Positions 21,643 through 35,700 of a DNA stretch of 64,000 bases are shown in pieces (the first letter of the stretch is position 1; the number at the start of each line of letters is the position of its first letter). The translations under genes and the position numbers were made by a program. The notes under the pieces are model-generated. The model was not told where the DNA came from. It did no database searches and saw nothing but the letters and a program-made list of their open reading frames with translations. This stretch comes from Morella rubra (lineage: Eukaryota > Streptophyta > Magnoliopsida > Fagales > Myricaceae): positions 20,545,633 through 20,609,632 of the forward strand of contig CM025855.1 of assembly GCA_003952965.2 (NCBI GenBank), in the 5' to 3' direction.

Positions 21643-23111
21643 GTAAGTTCTCAGTCCTCTTTTTCTCTCTCATGCTCTCTTTGTTTCGCTCTCTCGTTTT
21701 TCTCTCTTCCGTTCAGACTCTCGTTCTTCATCTCTTTCTCTCTCATTGCTGTTTTCTCTCTCTAAGATTTTCTCTCCGTAAGCCGCTGGACGCTGCACCA
21801 CTGCACGCCGGATTGTTTGAAGTTACTGAGGTAAATTTCGAAGAACAGTTCTACCGCTTTCTTGCAATGGGAGAATATATGAAGAATTACCAAAATAATA
21901 TTCTGGTATATTGTTTTTGAGGTGTAGCCACCGTATATGTTAATCTGTAACCTATATCAGTCCCTGGAAATCAATTTCAGAATCCTAAAAAGATCTTGAA
22001 GTGTAAGTATGACTGCTGTGATTTATTTTGGCATTTCTTGATTTTGGCATGTCGTTAGATTTGAGTAATTTGGGGGTTCTTTAGAGTATTCCTAACTCCC
22101 AGAACAAAATTTTGTAGTCAAAAGGCTGTCTGATCTAAATATAATTTCAGTAAACTGACAGCACTTTAAAGTTAATATTTTGCTTCTGATATTTTCTCGC
22201 AAGTTATTGAATATTAGCCAAGAAAAAAAAATTTATTGAATATTAGACTTATTGTGTGAGGTGCTTGATCATAGTTAATCTAGGCATATAATATGTGAAA
22301 GTAAGGTATTTAGCCTTAATAGATGTGCTGTCTAGCATTATGTGATATAGAACTAAGAAGTTTGGATTTTCAGTTGTTATATGAAGATTTTTAAATTACT
22401 TTTAGGTGCTATCCAGATTCTTTTATGGGCGAAAGTTTGGCGCTTCGTTTCAGTCTACATATTCCCCTAATAATTATTTTAGTCGTGTAGGTGATTCGAA
22501 TTAAGTAAGTGTTAATACTGCTGGTTTTATTTAGGTTCAGGGGGTTACATGGTATGTTATAGAGCTATAAATTGTTAGTCTGAGCATACTATAAGTTATG
22601 AATTGTTGATTTATTTAAGGTTGGAGAGAAGAGCTGGTTCTATCCATGGGTAAGATTAAAGATGGAATGGACCTTTTCAAGTGGCCCGTATGTAGTCTAG
22701 TCTGTAAAATGAAGGGCCTATTAATGACAAGTTGAACCCTATATAAACCAGGAATTTACACTTCAGAGCTGAATAATGCCTACATGCGTTTCATCTTCTT
22801 TGAGCTCTCCCACATTGTCCGGTCATTCTTTGTCCTTCAATGCATTTGGTTGTTTTTTTGTTTCCTGAGCCAATACATCATTCAGGTTGTTGTTTGGTTT
22901 ACAATAGGTTGTTTTGTAGACTCGGTGTAGGTGCGCTACTATCAAATTTATATTTACAGTAACTTTCCAGAACCTCCTTGCCTCTGAGAGCTCTCTTTAA
23001 TTTGTTTTCTTTGCTTATACATCATGATACATATTTGGGGCAAAAATGAGAACATCTTTCTCTCTCTCTCTTTTTTTTTGTTTTATTTATTGTGATTTTA
23101 TCTTCCAGCCT

Positions 23112-23500
23112 AGGGATGTTCGTTTTATAAAACATTGTAAGATTTTTAGGATTTTGATAAAATTGTGAATATTTATGTAAATTGGAGTTTTATAGGTTTT
23201 GTGTAAAAGTTGTGAAAATTTTTAAAGATATTTAATTTTTGTTGGAGTTTGTAAAAAGGTGTAGAGAGATGATTTGATGTAATTGTTTAATAAAAAATAT
23301 TGGAGTTATGTGAAAAGTATGGAGAGAGAATATTTGTTATAATTTTTTTTGAAAATGTATTGGAGTTTGTGTGAAAAGTTGTTGGAGATTGTGTAAAAGG
23401 TATTAGTGTTTGTGTAGGAATTTTTGAGATTTTGGATGTTCGTTTTGTAAATTATGTTGAATCCTATTGTATTCTATAATACTTTTACAAATGAACATGC
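23112..23500. mobile_element. hAT-like MITE (GGGATGTTCGTTTT family)
   Basis: The left end is GGGATGTTCGTTTTATAAAA and the reversed right end GGGCATGTTCATTTGTAAAA. The interior (gtttgtaaaaaggtgtagag, gatttgatgtaattgttta, aatattggagt) matches a second copy at about 49,915-50,165. It lies just upstream of the SNAPC1 start codon, within the probable leader intron. The target duplication is not evident. Confidence 0.6.
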
Positions 23501-23550
23501 CCAATTTCTTCAAATTTCTGCAGTTTTGGTACTCGATTTTGAGGGATATA

Positions 23551-23665
23551 ATGGATCTCTCTCCATTCAAGCGTGACATTGATGAGCTGATTGACGAGTT
23601 TGCCAAGGTATTACGTAGTATTGAACAAGATATTTCTTAATTATTTCATCAAATTTTTAACTTCT

Positions 23666-23700
<35 letters not shown>

Positions 23701-26700
23701 CCTTATTTTAAGTTTTAGGGCTTGATGTTTTAATTTTTCCATTTTTTCGTTTTGGGGGAGTGACAGGATGAATCAATTGCTTTGGCTGATATGAAGAGAG
23801 TATGGCTTTCTAGAAAGTTCTCGTACATATTCGAGGCTAGTCCTTCTTCCAACTTGGCCTTCTTTATGCAATCATTGTATGCCCATTCAATTGGTAGGCT
23901 TTTACATTGGTCGATTTGGTCAATATCTTTCGTCATATTGCCAAAGAATGAGATGCCATTGGATCCCAAATTAAATGTTTTAAATGCAGTTTTTTGTCTC
24001 TAAAAAGCACTGCTGCATTGTTTTTTTCTATATTACCATCAGAAGTTCTTTTCTTTGTGTTCTTTTTTATGTTTAATGTACTATGGTAACTCTCATTTAC
24101 TCCTATGCAGGTTACGTGATAGGTAATGCATCTTTGTCGCACAGATTGGGTGGGCTTTATTGCCTTTACTGCCTCTATGAGACTCAACCTTTCAAACCTC
24201 CTTTCAGAATTTATCTATCCCTTGGTATGTTTGCAGTTTGACCTTGATACTACACTGGGAGGAACTTTATATTTTGGTTGTAGTTTATATGGGTCTAATG
24301 CAAATGTTATTTTGCATTTTCGTATGTTAACCATATGGAATATCCTCAGTTACTTGAAAAAGTCTATTTATCTCTTGTATATTTGTTGCAGTGGATTGTT
24401 ATGGAAATATTTGCATAGGTTCTGCTTGACATGTGACAGATCTAACGATAGTGTGTACTAACCACCCAACAACTATTCCATCCCGGTTGTCCACTTGATC
24501 ACAAAACCCTATACTATTCATTACAAAATCACGTAGAATACCACAAAGGGTACTTGGGATTGGGAAGTCCCTTCTGCATGGGTCAGCTTAGAGCATCGGC
24601 ATGGTGTGCATCCTTTTGCTTAAAAGTTTGTTCAGTGATTCCTTGGAGTAAATATGACAGCCCAACCAAATATGTGTAATCAGTTCTCTCTTCCCTCTTG
24701 GATTTTAACCATTAAACTACATATCATAAGCCTCTAAAGTTGGTAATTGTCATTTATGATTGTATTTTTTTCAACTTGTAGACTTTACTTGTATCCTCTT
24801 GATTTGTTGGACTTTTTATTGATTTTGGTTATGTTGGATTGACGATCATTTTTTCTACCATGTCTTGATACTCTATTCATAGAAGACATATGCATTTTTA
24901 TAACCATAAACTTTCCTGGCTATTGGTCAAATATATCTTATCACTTACATATCAATCAACAATCTCTTTATTTATTTTTATTTTTTTGATTTGTTCAACA
25001 ATCTCTTTAATACCACGGAATTAGGGCGAAACATTCAAGGAACAATGAAGAACATCTTAAACAATCATAGGTCCAGGTAAGTTTGGATTGTGGAGTAATA
25101 TCCATATCTATTATCCACAAAATTTATTTCGTAAATGGCTGTGGAGTAGTATTGAGGAGGAAGACCACTATTGGAGAAGGCTTGCGGTTGATACATGATT
25201 GCATGGGAATAATTTGTGCTCAGATGAAGTTCGGGATCCCTGTGGAGTTAATTTGCGGAAGTATACTAATGGAGGTTTAGGAGAAATTTTGAAATTGATT
25301 GGATTTGATGTGGTCACTGGAGTTAAGGTTGGCATTATTTATTGTGGGAAAACATTATTGAAACTTAGCATGTTGTGAGATTTTCATATTGTGCAGGATG
25401 AAAATGATAGAGTGGGAGAATATATTGTGCGGGCATGGAAATTTTTGTTGGAATCCTAGCTTTAATATTGTTGTGCTGGATTTTGAACGTGAATGGTTGG
25501 TTCCTTAGTGTGCTATAATATTGTACTAAGGCTTGTGAGGATGGTGATGATAAAATGATTTGGAGGCTGCTAGAAATCAGGATTTCAAGTTAAATCATGT
25601 TATAATTTCTTTAATATTGAAGATAGGTATTTCTTTTCATGGAGGAGTATTTGCAGGGTAAAAGCACCCGGGCTTGACAACATTTTTACTTGGACAACAG
25701 CAGGAGCGAAGAGTTGAAGTTGCATCCTTGCTGCCTCTTTGACAAATAGGTGTCCTAAGTGATTAGACGATGGGGGCCTACTTGCCAAACCAAAGGCAGT
25801 GAATAAGTTTTGGAAGCATCAAGTAATGGTAGTGCATTGGTACTGCATGTGTAATCCTGCACAGAGACAGTATGAACTTCTCCAATGTAACATCGCTAGC
25901 AAATTCTGTTTATGTGGTTATGTTTATGACATCCATTGATTTAGTGGTGTGTTGAAAGGGCAGTTTTGAAGAGACTGCATGTTGGTGAAATTTGGAAGCA
26001 TCTTCCCTAATGCATCAAGTTGTGTATTGAGAGAGAGAGGGAGGGAGATGCAAATGTGAAGGCTTAAACTTTGTTGAACTTTAAGTTTCTTCTATTTATA
26101 TGTGTGTGTATGAATGGATGTTTTGAATCTTCCAAACTTTAGATATTAGCTTTTCCTTTTCTGTGTTTATCTTGTATACTTCTTATGTACTAGGTTTTGC
26201 TCCTTTATGGCATCTTTTCCTCTTAATGAATTTTAATAAATAAAAGTAGTCCTCTGTACCATATCGGATTCAGGCAGCTGGCTTGCTTGTTTCATTATTG
26301 TTGATTCTTGCATGGTTTCTGGTGTAAGTTAAAAGTATTCTCTAAGTTACTGTGGTGATGGAATGAATATCCGTTCTTTAAAGAACTTGCATGTTTCCCT
26401 CTGTCTCTCTGTTCTCTTTCTCATATGCACATAAGTTACCTCAGTTTCCATTTGACAGGGGAGCTGAAGAAACTTGCAAGCCTTGTTGTTGATGCAAAAG
26501 CAAAAGGTCTAGAAGTAGTACTTACTTTGGTCAGATTGATGCTTGAGAAAAACATGTTCCTCTTTGGGTCTGTGGAGATAAATGTAGGCTCTGTTACAGA
26601 GACGGTAACTCAACTCACAGAATTGCAGAATGCTCGCATTCACGTTGCATACAATACGTATGTTGCCATCATATTGATTTATTCTGTATTTTCTGTCCTT

Positions 26701-29700
26701 GGATATTTTACTGATGATAACACCGTTTTCCGAACATCATATTGCTTTCCTGCTTTACTTTTGATTGTCAGGTTATTTGCTAATACTCGGATAGAGCACT
26801 TCCTTCACATGGACTTGGTATGTTACATGCCTCATACTTTTGTGCAAGTTTATACACTCATTGGGCTGACAAGAATATACATATCAACTATGTAAATTTT
26901 ACAATGAATAGCCTTAATTTGTGGAACATACAAGATTCTTCTTTCCAACTGTAGTAGCCTACTTAGGTTGAGTGTTCAAAGAAGCTGATATTGTTTGAGA
27001 AATCAGGAAATTCTGAATGGTTGCATCCAAGCACAACCAAATGTGTGATAGAACATAGAAACTAGTAATTTGTCCTAAACTGTGGCAATGACATAATATT
27101 AGCAGCTTACTGGTAAACTGCACTTCTATGCCCATGACTGTATCCTCCACCTCTTTGATTTTTTTAATTTTCAATGCATTTTTTCAGTACCATACAAGTC
27201 CACATCCCCCCTCCCCCCAAAACAAAAAAAAAAAAGAAAAAAGAAAAAGAAAAATCTGCTGTGATTCAGCTGAATGATAAAAGGCAGAAATAAAATCTAA
27301 GGGGATGTTCGTTTTGGTGAAATTTTTAGAATTTGAAGTGTTTTGAGAATTTTTAGGTGATATTAAATTTTATTGGTGTACGTGCAGAAGTTGTTTTTAG
27401 GTGATGTTAAAAAACATGTTTGATTTTAGAATTCTAGAATTCACAAGAATCCTAGAATTCAAGTGAAACCAAACGTCTCCTAGGCATCTTCAGGCCATAC
27501 CCCCACAAAATTTCAGGCATTTCGAAGGGTGTGCTGTGGCATACTTAAGAGGAACAACAACATGGCTTTTTTGTTCTTCATGATTTTCCCCATACTATCC
27601 CTTATGTGGATATGCGACAGCCTCAATATTTGGAAAACTAGCAACAAATGGTGTAAGGTTTGTTTTGGGCAATACTAAACATTGATGAGTGTTGCCAATG
27701 GTCTTTTGACCAATGGCATCTCCTTGCCATATGAAAATGATGGAGGGTGAGGTCATGGGTTCAATTTTCTGTGCGTGCATGGGCTGTATGTTCATTGATG
27801 ATAAATTACTAATCCTAAATTGTAAGGTGATAGGAAATGGTGAATCTTAATGTACACCTGCAGACAATGGGTGCAAGATCGGTTTTGGGAATACTGAGCA
27901 GAGGCAATTGTCTTCAATGGTCCTTAAACCCATGGCATCTCCTTCCTGTAAGGGAAAGAAATGGAGGATGAATTCATGAGTTCAATTTTCTGCACGTGCA
28001 TGAGTTGTGTGTTTACTATTGAGAATACCGAATTGTTTAAAAATCTTAAACACGCCAACCCTGCCCGCCCGTCGGCTTTTTTTTTTTTTTGGTCTCCCTG
28101 TGCTGTTTTTTCTTTTAATTTTGTTTTATAACTGAAAAGGAGAGATAGAGTGGAGTCTATTTTCAGTTCAAGACTGTTTAAAGACTGTCTGTTTTTTTGG
28201 GCCTTTTAAAGACCATCTACTCCGATATTGTGACAAATTATCAAGGGTCTCCTAAAATTTCATTTGATAGGAAATTTTGAAATCTATCACGTGATCAATA
28301 TTTCAACAAACAATAATGAAAAGCATTAGTGGCCATTGGCAATCTACTCATTGGGGAAAAGAAAAGGGTGTTGTGATGACGTTACCTGAGCTGATCCTGC
28401 TGTTAAAATAATTGGGGAAATGCAAACTGTGACAAGCCAACTTAGATAGCTCCAAACATGATACATGCTATAAACTACTGTAACATGAAGAAAATTAGGA
28501 AAATTTTGCTGAACTGTTTGGCTGAGAGTGCTTATTCTGCTTCATTAATTATGTTGCTAAGGACCAAATTAGTTGGGTCAGGACTAAGCAATGATCCAGT
28601 TGAATAATGCTAATTTTTAAGCACCTTGTTCGAAAATGGGTATTGTCGGGAGATACTCCTTTCTAGTATTTTGTGTGTCTCCATGTCAATAATACATACC
28701 GTCTTTTGCTCCTCCTTGTTTTTGTTTTGGTTAATTTTTCTTTGCTGCCATAGCCAAACATGCTCTGATCTTGGTTTCACACTTATAAGAATTCACTCAG
28801 CTGATAGGTCCACAATTTTGACTTGAATAGATTGGTTGGGTAGACACAACCTGTTAGTCGGTCCTAGAAGTTTTAAAGGCATAGATGAGCAGGTTTTCCT
28901 CTTACACTTTTCAAGCTACTTATCTGCTTGTTGATAAGGTGATCTTTCACTTGAAAAAATGGGTGCAATAATTCTTGTACTGTTCTCTTAAAAGTAGCTT
29001 TTTATTTTAGCCCGCATTTGACATTCCAAAATATATCAGGGTGTGGAAGTTGACTTGAATGTAGTCCAGAATATGTCAACAGAATATGCAGAAGCCAAGA
29101 AGTTGGCCATTGGAGGTATTTTATTTTCGTTCACCAAGTTCAGCAGAAAGGCAATAATCAACAGTATTTCAGAACTTTTAACAGTATGACTTGATATCAT
29201 GATGCGAAGCTAAAATGGCCAATCTAGTCATTCATGATATCCGAAGTGAATGAATTATAAGTCAAGTTTTAAATGCTATTCGATTGTAAGACAAAGGCCT
29301 GAATAAGTATATTAGTTCTTTTATGTGTAGTTATTTCTGGGTTTCGTAAAAAGCTTCTTCTTCATGTGCTAGGACAGTGGCAAGGCTAGAACTTGAAGCA
29401 GTTTATGGAGGTGGTTTTCTGAGTTTTAAGTTTTCTCGTGACAGAGGGTTTTTGATGAGTTTTACCAGGAGCTTTAGAGTAGAGGCTAAAGAGTTTCACG
29501 TGTCTGTTAGTGTTGGAGGGGTTGTCAAGCTTACCGAATGGAGTCGGAAGTCTGTTAGTGCGATATCCTTCGGGAAATATGGAGCTGTTTGGGTGATTAA
29601 TATGGGAGAAAGGCTTATGGCAGCTAATGGAGATAGTTCCTTTGTTTCTAAGGCCAATGATTATTCTCAAGCATTGCTGGCTCAGAGATGTGTTAACAAG

Positions 29701-32700
29701 GCGGGGAGGTATGTAGCCATACTAGAGTACGGAGAAGGTCGTCGTAGGGGCGTGGTTATGGTCCCCGAAGGCAAGGGAGGAGAAGGATGGAGGTTGTTGA
29801 CTGGAGTGTTCCAAGAGGTGGTCGACCACCTTAGTAGAGTTAATGGCGGGAAGGTTGGTCAGCGTGTTTCTGGGCATCAAGAGCTGAGGGGAGGGCTGTC
29901 CTTCGCCGGAGCTGTAAAGATGAAGCGGCCGTTGGTGGAGGTAGGCATGCAGGCTTCGTCTGTGGAGAGTTATGGAGGAAACGGAAATAAAGGAGAGCCA
30001 ACAATATGTTTGCAGAAAAAGCATGCAGATTAGGCCTTTGTTGTTATCCCCAAGGCTCCCTCGTTTATTGACAAGTCGTCATTGGCTTTAGAGGGGGACA
30101 GATGTTGTATGACTGTTTTAAGAAAAAAATTGCTCGGTCTTAGGACGGAGCTCGACCAAATCTTGTGGTCCTTGGGAATGGAGGGTGCTGCAGGCAAGTG
30201 TGAGGGGTGGGCTGCTGTGGACGGGGGATCGAGTGGGCCTGTTTTGCCTACGCTTGGCCCTCCCTTTGGCCCGAAGGATGGGCCTTTGTTGGCTGGTGGG
30301 GTTGGAGCTATTGTGGAATGCAGGTCATGTAGGCCTGGAGGTTTGGAAGGGAGTGAGCTTGTCCTAAGCCCAGAGGTGAAGGCCTTGACGGCAGATAGGT
30401 GTGGTTCTGGATATGACCCGGTCCAGTTGAAGCAAGTGTACAGGAGAAGGCTTTTGACCGCGAAGAAGGTGAAATCCCGAATGTCGCACAAGCCAATGAG
30501 AAGCTCGGAGCTTGCTCAGAGGCACTGTGGCTAGATAGCGCGTCTCCTGCTCCAGACGAGAGATGCGAGGGAGGGGCTCGCTCATTGGTGTGCTATTAGA
30601 GGGAGATTCTTCAGCTGGGAAGGATAGTAGCTTGCCGGAGCTGGTTTTAGTGGCAGAGGTTGAACCCGAGTTAGGGGTGGTTCCTTTGGCGGTTTGTTGC
30701 CCAAGGTGAGGAGATCGAAGGGGCTTCGAGCTGGGTATTAGACAGTTTCTCTGTCTTGTCCGATTGCTGAGGCTCTTTGCTGCCTCAGAGTTGCCTGGTG
30801 GGAATGACGACAAGTTTTCTAGGGAGTTGAAGGGTTTGGTGATTATTTAGGACCTCCACCGTCCTGAGGGGAGGGCATTGTTGAAGAATAAATGATGCCA
30901 AGAATTGTTAGTTGGAATGTTCGAGAGTATTTGTTACGAAATTGGAAGCCAGACTTGGTGTGTTTTCAAGAGACCAAGGTGGCAAGTTTGTCTGTGGCTG
31001 TGAATGGGGTGGTCCTTGGTGCCTCCGGTGCTGATTTTTGGAGGGTGCTGGGCAGTTGAAGTGAGTGATGGGGAGTTCTCCCCCTCGGCAGCAGGGTGCT
31101 ATTAGAGGGAGATTCTTCAGCTGGGAAGGATAGTAGCTTGCTGAAGAAGATGGGGCAGTGGGGGGGGAGCTGGTTTTAGTGGCAGAAGGTTGAACCCGAG
31201 ATGTCGCACAAGCCAATGAGAAGCTCGGCCACGTGGCTAGAGGCGCCCCGCTCCAGACATCGGTGGCAAAGGGATTGCCGGTGTCGTCTGTGGCTGCCAG
31301 CGATAGTTTGGTGGCTGTTCCGGCGCCGGCGTCTCCTTCGGCAGCTCTTCAGGTGATCTCTTTGGGGGAGGAGATGCCGAACTTGGCCGGTGCTGGAGGG
31401 GCTGGGCGAGCATTGGTGCTATTAGACAGCTGATAGTAGCTGCTGGGGCAGTTGTTTTAGGCACCCTTGGTTCCTTTGGCGGGTGCCCTGCTTCTTGGTG
31501 TTTAAGGGTCATGAGCAAGAATTGCTGAGGCTCTTTGCTGCCTTGGAGAGAGATAGGGAGCAGAGTTGCCATAAATCTCCTGGTGGGAATGACGACAAGT
31601 TTTCTAGGGAGTTGAAGGGTTTGGTGTCATCTATTAATTATGATGGTAGGACCTCCACCGTCAGGCAAGGCCGTAGTGAGGGGAGGGCATTGTTGAAGAA
31701 TAAATGATGCCAAGAATTGTTAGTTGGAATGTTCAGGGGTTAAATGATAGATTGAAATGTAGGAGAGTAGGGAATTTGTTACGAAATTGGAAGCCAGACT
31801 TGGTGTGTTTTCAAGAGACCAAGGTGGCAAGTTTGTCTGTGGCTGTGATTCGGTGTTCATGGGGTGGTCCTTATGTGAGGTGGATTAGTTTGGAGGCGGA
31901 TGGTGCCTCGGGGGGTATCTTAGTTATGTGGGATATGAGGGTGTTAGAGATGGTAGATTCTTTTCTCAGTTCTTACTCTGTTTCGGTTGTATTCAAGAAC
32001 ATTGTGGATGGAGTGCAATGGTTATTTTCAGGAGTATATGGTCCTAATGATGATGGTAGGAGGAGTTTGTTGTGGGATGAGTTGGCGGGGGTTGGCGCAT
32101 TGTGGGATATTCCTTGGTGTATTGGGGGGGGGACTTTAATGTCGTTCGGTTTCCTAGCGAACGATCGAGCGGAGGAGGGTTGGGGAGTGCCATGATGGAG
32201 TTTTCAGATTTTATCTCGGAGGCTAGTTTATTGGATATTCCGTTATCAGGGGGTGTTTTCACGTGGTCCAATAATAGGGCTTCTCAGTCGTGGTCAAGGA
32301 TTGACCGTTTTTTGTTAGCCCCAGTTGGGAAACCCTCTTCCTTGAGGCTATTCAAAAGAGGTTGCCTCGATTGTATTCGGACCGTTTTCCCATTTTGTTG
32401 GAAGATGGTAGGGTCGGAGGAGGGAGGAGGCCTTTCCGTTTTGAGAACATGTGGTTGGAGGAGACTGGCTTTGTTGACCGTGTTAAAGAGTGGTGGGATT
32501 CGTTCGAGTTCACGGGCTCCCTTAGCTTTGTTCTGGATTCCAAGTTAAAGGCTTTGAAAAATAACCTTAAAGTTTGGAATCAAGAAGTTTTTGGAGATGT
32601 TAACTTTCAAAAGTCTTTTTTGCTTAGTGAACTGTCGTTGCTTGACGCTTTGGATGAGGGGGGTTTGTTGGAGGAGAGGGGGAGTGAGAGGAGGTTGGAA

Positions 32701-35700
32701 GTGTTCGGGGAGCTGGATCACTTGATTGAGATGGAGGAGATTAGTTGGAGACAGAAGTCAAGATCTCTTTGGCTCAAAGACGGGGATAGGTGCACAAAAT
32801 TTTTTCATCGCATGGCCAATTCAAATAGAAGGGTTAATTCGATATCTTGTCTGGAGGTGGAGGGGGAAAGGGTTGAGGATCCAGTGATATTCCGGAGAAA
32901 ATTGTTGAGTTTTACAGCTCATTGTACAAGGAGCCTTTCGCTTGGAGATCGTCTTTGGATGGTTTGGAGTTTTCCTCCATTTCGGAGGAAGAAGCGCGTT
33001 GGCTTGAAAGGCCTTTTGATGAGGATGAGGTCACGGGGGTGGTTCGTAGCCTCAATGGGGATAAGGCTCCGGGCCCGGATAGTTTCTCCTTAGCTTTTTT
33101 TCAGTCTTGTTAGGAGGTGGTTAAGGGAAACGTAATGGCTATGTTTCATGAATTTGCCCAGAGAGGAAAATTTGTTAAAAGTATGAATACTACTTTCATT
33201 GTCCTTATTCCTAAAAAGGTAGGTGCTGTGGAGTTAAAAGACTTTTGCCCTATCAGTTTGGTAGGAGGGGTCTATAAGATTCTTGCTAAGGTGTTGGCCA
33301 ATAGGTTGAAGTTAGTTCTTAAGAAGATCATTTCGCCTTCTCAGAATGCCTTTGTTGGGGGGGGAGGTAGATTTTGGATTCGGTATTGATCGCCAATGAA
33401 TGTATAGATTCGAGATTGAAATTGAATGTGCCTGGTTTATTATGTAAGTTGGATATTCACAAGGCTTACAATCATGTGAATTGGGATTTTCTGTTGTATC
33501 TTTTGCGGAGATGTGGGTTTTGTGAAAGATGGTGTGGGTGGATTGCATTTTGTATCTCTACTGTCAAATTCTCAGTGATGGTTAATGGCTCTCCTTACGG
33601 CTTCTTTGGTAGCTCCCGTGGTTTGCGTCAGGGTGATCCTCTTTCTCCTCTCGTTCGTAATAGTCATGGAAGCCCTAAGTAGAATGATGCACGAGGTGGT
33701 TGGCAGAGGTTCTATTGAGGGGTTTAAGGTTGGGAGGGAGGGTAATGATGGGGTGAACATTTCGCACTTACTCTTTGTCGATGATACACTCATCTTTTGT
33801 GGGGTTGATGAAATCCAAGTGCGCAATCTTAGATGCTTGTTGTTGTGTTTTGAGGCGGTTTTTGGGCTTAGGATTAACCTCGGCAAATTTGAGGTTATTT
33901 CTATTGGAAGAGTCGATGAGACTCGATTGATGGCAGATATTTTGGGGTGTAGAGTTTTGTCGCTTCCAATGACATACTTGGGTTTCCCCTTGGAGCTAAG
34001 TTAAAGTGTACATATTGGGATGACATTGTGGAAAGAGTTGAAAGATGATTGGCAGGATGGAAGCGCATTTATCTTTCTAAGGGGGGCAGGTTAACGTTGA
34101 TAAAGTCTACTCTTTCTAGCCTCCCCACGTATTTTTTGTCGCTTTTTCCTATTCCGATGTCAGTGGCTAATAGATTGGAGAAGCTTCAAAGGGATTTTTT
34201 GTGGGGTAGCGGGAGATGAGCATAGGTTTCACCTTGTCAAATGGGCTAGAGTTTGCACTCCTATTAGCGAGGGAGGACTTGGTCTAAGGAGGCTACCCTT
34301 GTTCAACAAAGCTTTGATCGGGAAGTGGCTTTGGCGGTTCACTTATGAAAGGGGCCACTTATGGAGGACAGTTATATCGGAGAAGTATGGTAGTGACGTG
34401 GGAGGTTGGTTCACTTTGGAGGCTCAGGGCTCTTACGGAGTTAGCTTATGGAAACACATCAGCAAAGGTTGGGACTTTTTCAAGGAATATATTAGGTTTT
34501 TGGTGGGGGTTGGCTCCAGAATTCGGTTCTGGCACGATCATTGGTGTGGGGAGCGATTGTTGAGGTTGGAGTTTCCTCTCTTATATGCTCTAGCTCGTTG
34601 TAAGGATGCTTGGGTGGCTGATTGTGTTGAGGTAGGATCCGGAGTTGTAGTTTGGAATGTCCACTTTGAAAGGACGGTTAACGATTGGGAGATGGAGGAT
34701 TGTGCAGCGTTTTATTCCTTACTGTATTCGAAGGTTTGGAAGAGTGGGGGGGTGGACAAGCTGTTCTGGATGGGTACTAAAAAATGGGGTCTTCTAAGTT
34801 AAATCTATGTATGCTCCTTCTTCATGGCTCCAGAGTGGTTTTCCCTTGGCGCCAATGTTGGAGGAACTTAGTTCCCCCTAGAGTTGCATTCTTTGTTGGG
34901 AGGATGGGAAAATTCTGACCATTGACAACTTGAGGAGGAGGGGATTTGCGTGATTGAGTGGTGCTATTTGTGTAAGGAGCGATGGCGAATCGGTTGATCA
35001 TATCCTTCTTCATTGCTCGTGGCAAGAGGGTTATGGGCGCATGTGCTGAGCATTTTTAATCTTCATTGGGTTATGCCTAGGAAGGTAGTTGATGTTGAAT
35101 TGTTGGAAGAGGAAGTTTGAGGATCCAATTGCTTTGGCCATTTGGAAGATGATCCCTGCTTGTATTTGTTGGAGTTTGTGGAGGGAATGGAATGGTAGAT
35201 GCTTTGAGGATAGAGCGTTGTCTTTGGATGGTTTGAGGGGATCTATGCTGCTTTCTCTTTTTCTCTTGGGCTAATTCGGTGTTAGGGAGCCCCTTTACGG
35301 GTTTCCCGGATTTTTTGAGTTTTTTAGCTTGTATGCTCTAGGTGTCAGTATAGCCTCTTGTACTATTGCCTCTTTTTTTTTTTTTTTTCATAGAGTTTCT
35401 TACTTATCAAAAAAAAAAAAAAGTCAAGTTTTGGATTCAGCTGGGAATATTCTGACGTTCACAGCCATTGTGATCTGCAATGATCTTACCTTATTATTAT
35501 TTTTAATGATTGTACCGAAACCATTTGTTTTCCTTACAATGCACATTGGTGATGAATGTTGAGAAGAATGTGAACATGGAATAACTTAAAAATGATTAGC
35601 ATAAATTCCAATTCCCACTTTTCCCTTCTTTTAGAGTGACAAGTTTTACATTTATGCAGTGGCAAGGACTTCCATTTAGTGGGGGCCAAATACATAGCTT

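Larger units (their letters stand above)
29271..35422 (+). mobile_element. LINE (L1-type non-LTR retrotransposon), 6.15 kb, in SNAPC1 intron 6
   Basis: The element carries an ORF1-like region, an AP-endonuclease, a reverse transcriptase and a C-terminal zf-RVT-like region, in that order on the plus strand. It ends in tacttatc plus a poly-A tract (35,409-35,422). A target-site duplication of at least 10 and probably 12 bp (aagtcaagtttt) flanks it at 29,259-29,270 and 35,421-35,432. Frameshifts, stops and an internal rearrangement at 30.5-31.2 kb make it inactive. It lies in the same direction as the host gene, so its own poly-A signals could affect SNAPC1 transcripts. Confidence 0.92.

Noticed and set aside
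21493..21920. Overlapping open frames upstream of SNAPC1
   Set aside because: They fall in the pyrimidine-rich leader and the start of its intron. The SNAP43 family begins MDL.PFK, which is at 23,551.
25083..25280. Open frame in SNAPC1 intron 3 with a phrase like [13 protein letters not shown]
   Set aside because: It may be a decayed transposon fragment, but I could not match it to a known family and stops surround it.
27700..27780. Possible tRNA gene from a GGTTCAAT B-box
   Set aside because: No cloverleaf can be formed around it; at most it is a SINE-type promoter remnant.
30030..31572. Several minus-strand open frames within the LINE
   Set aside because: They are GC-rich shadows of the LINE ORF1 region on the plus strand.
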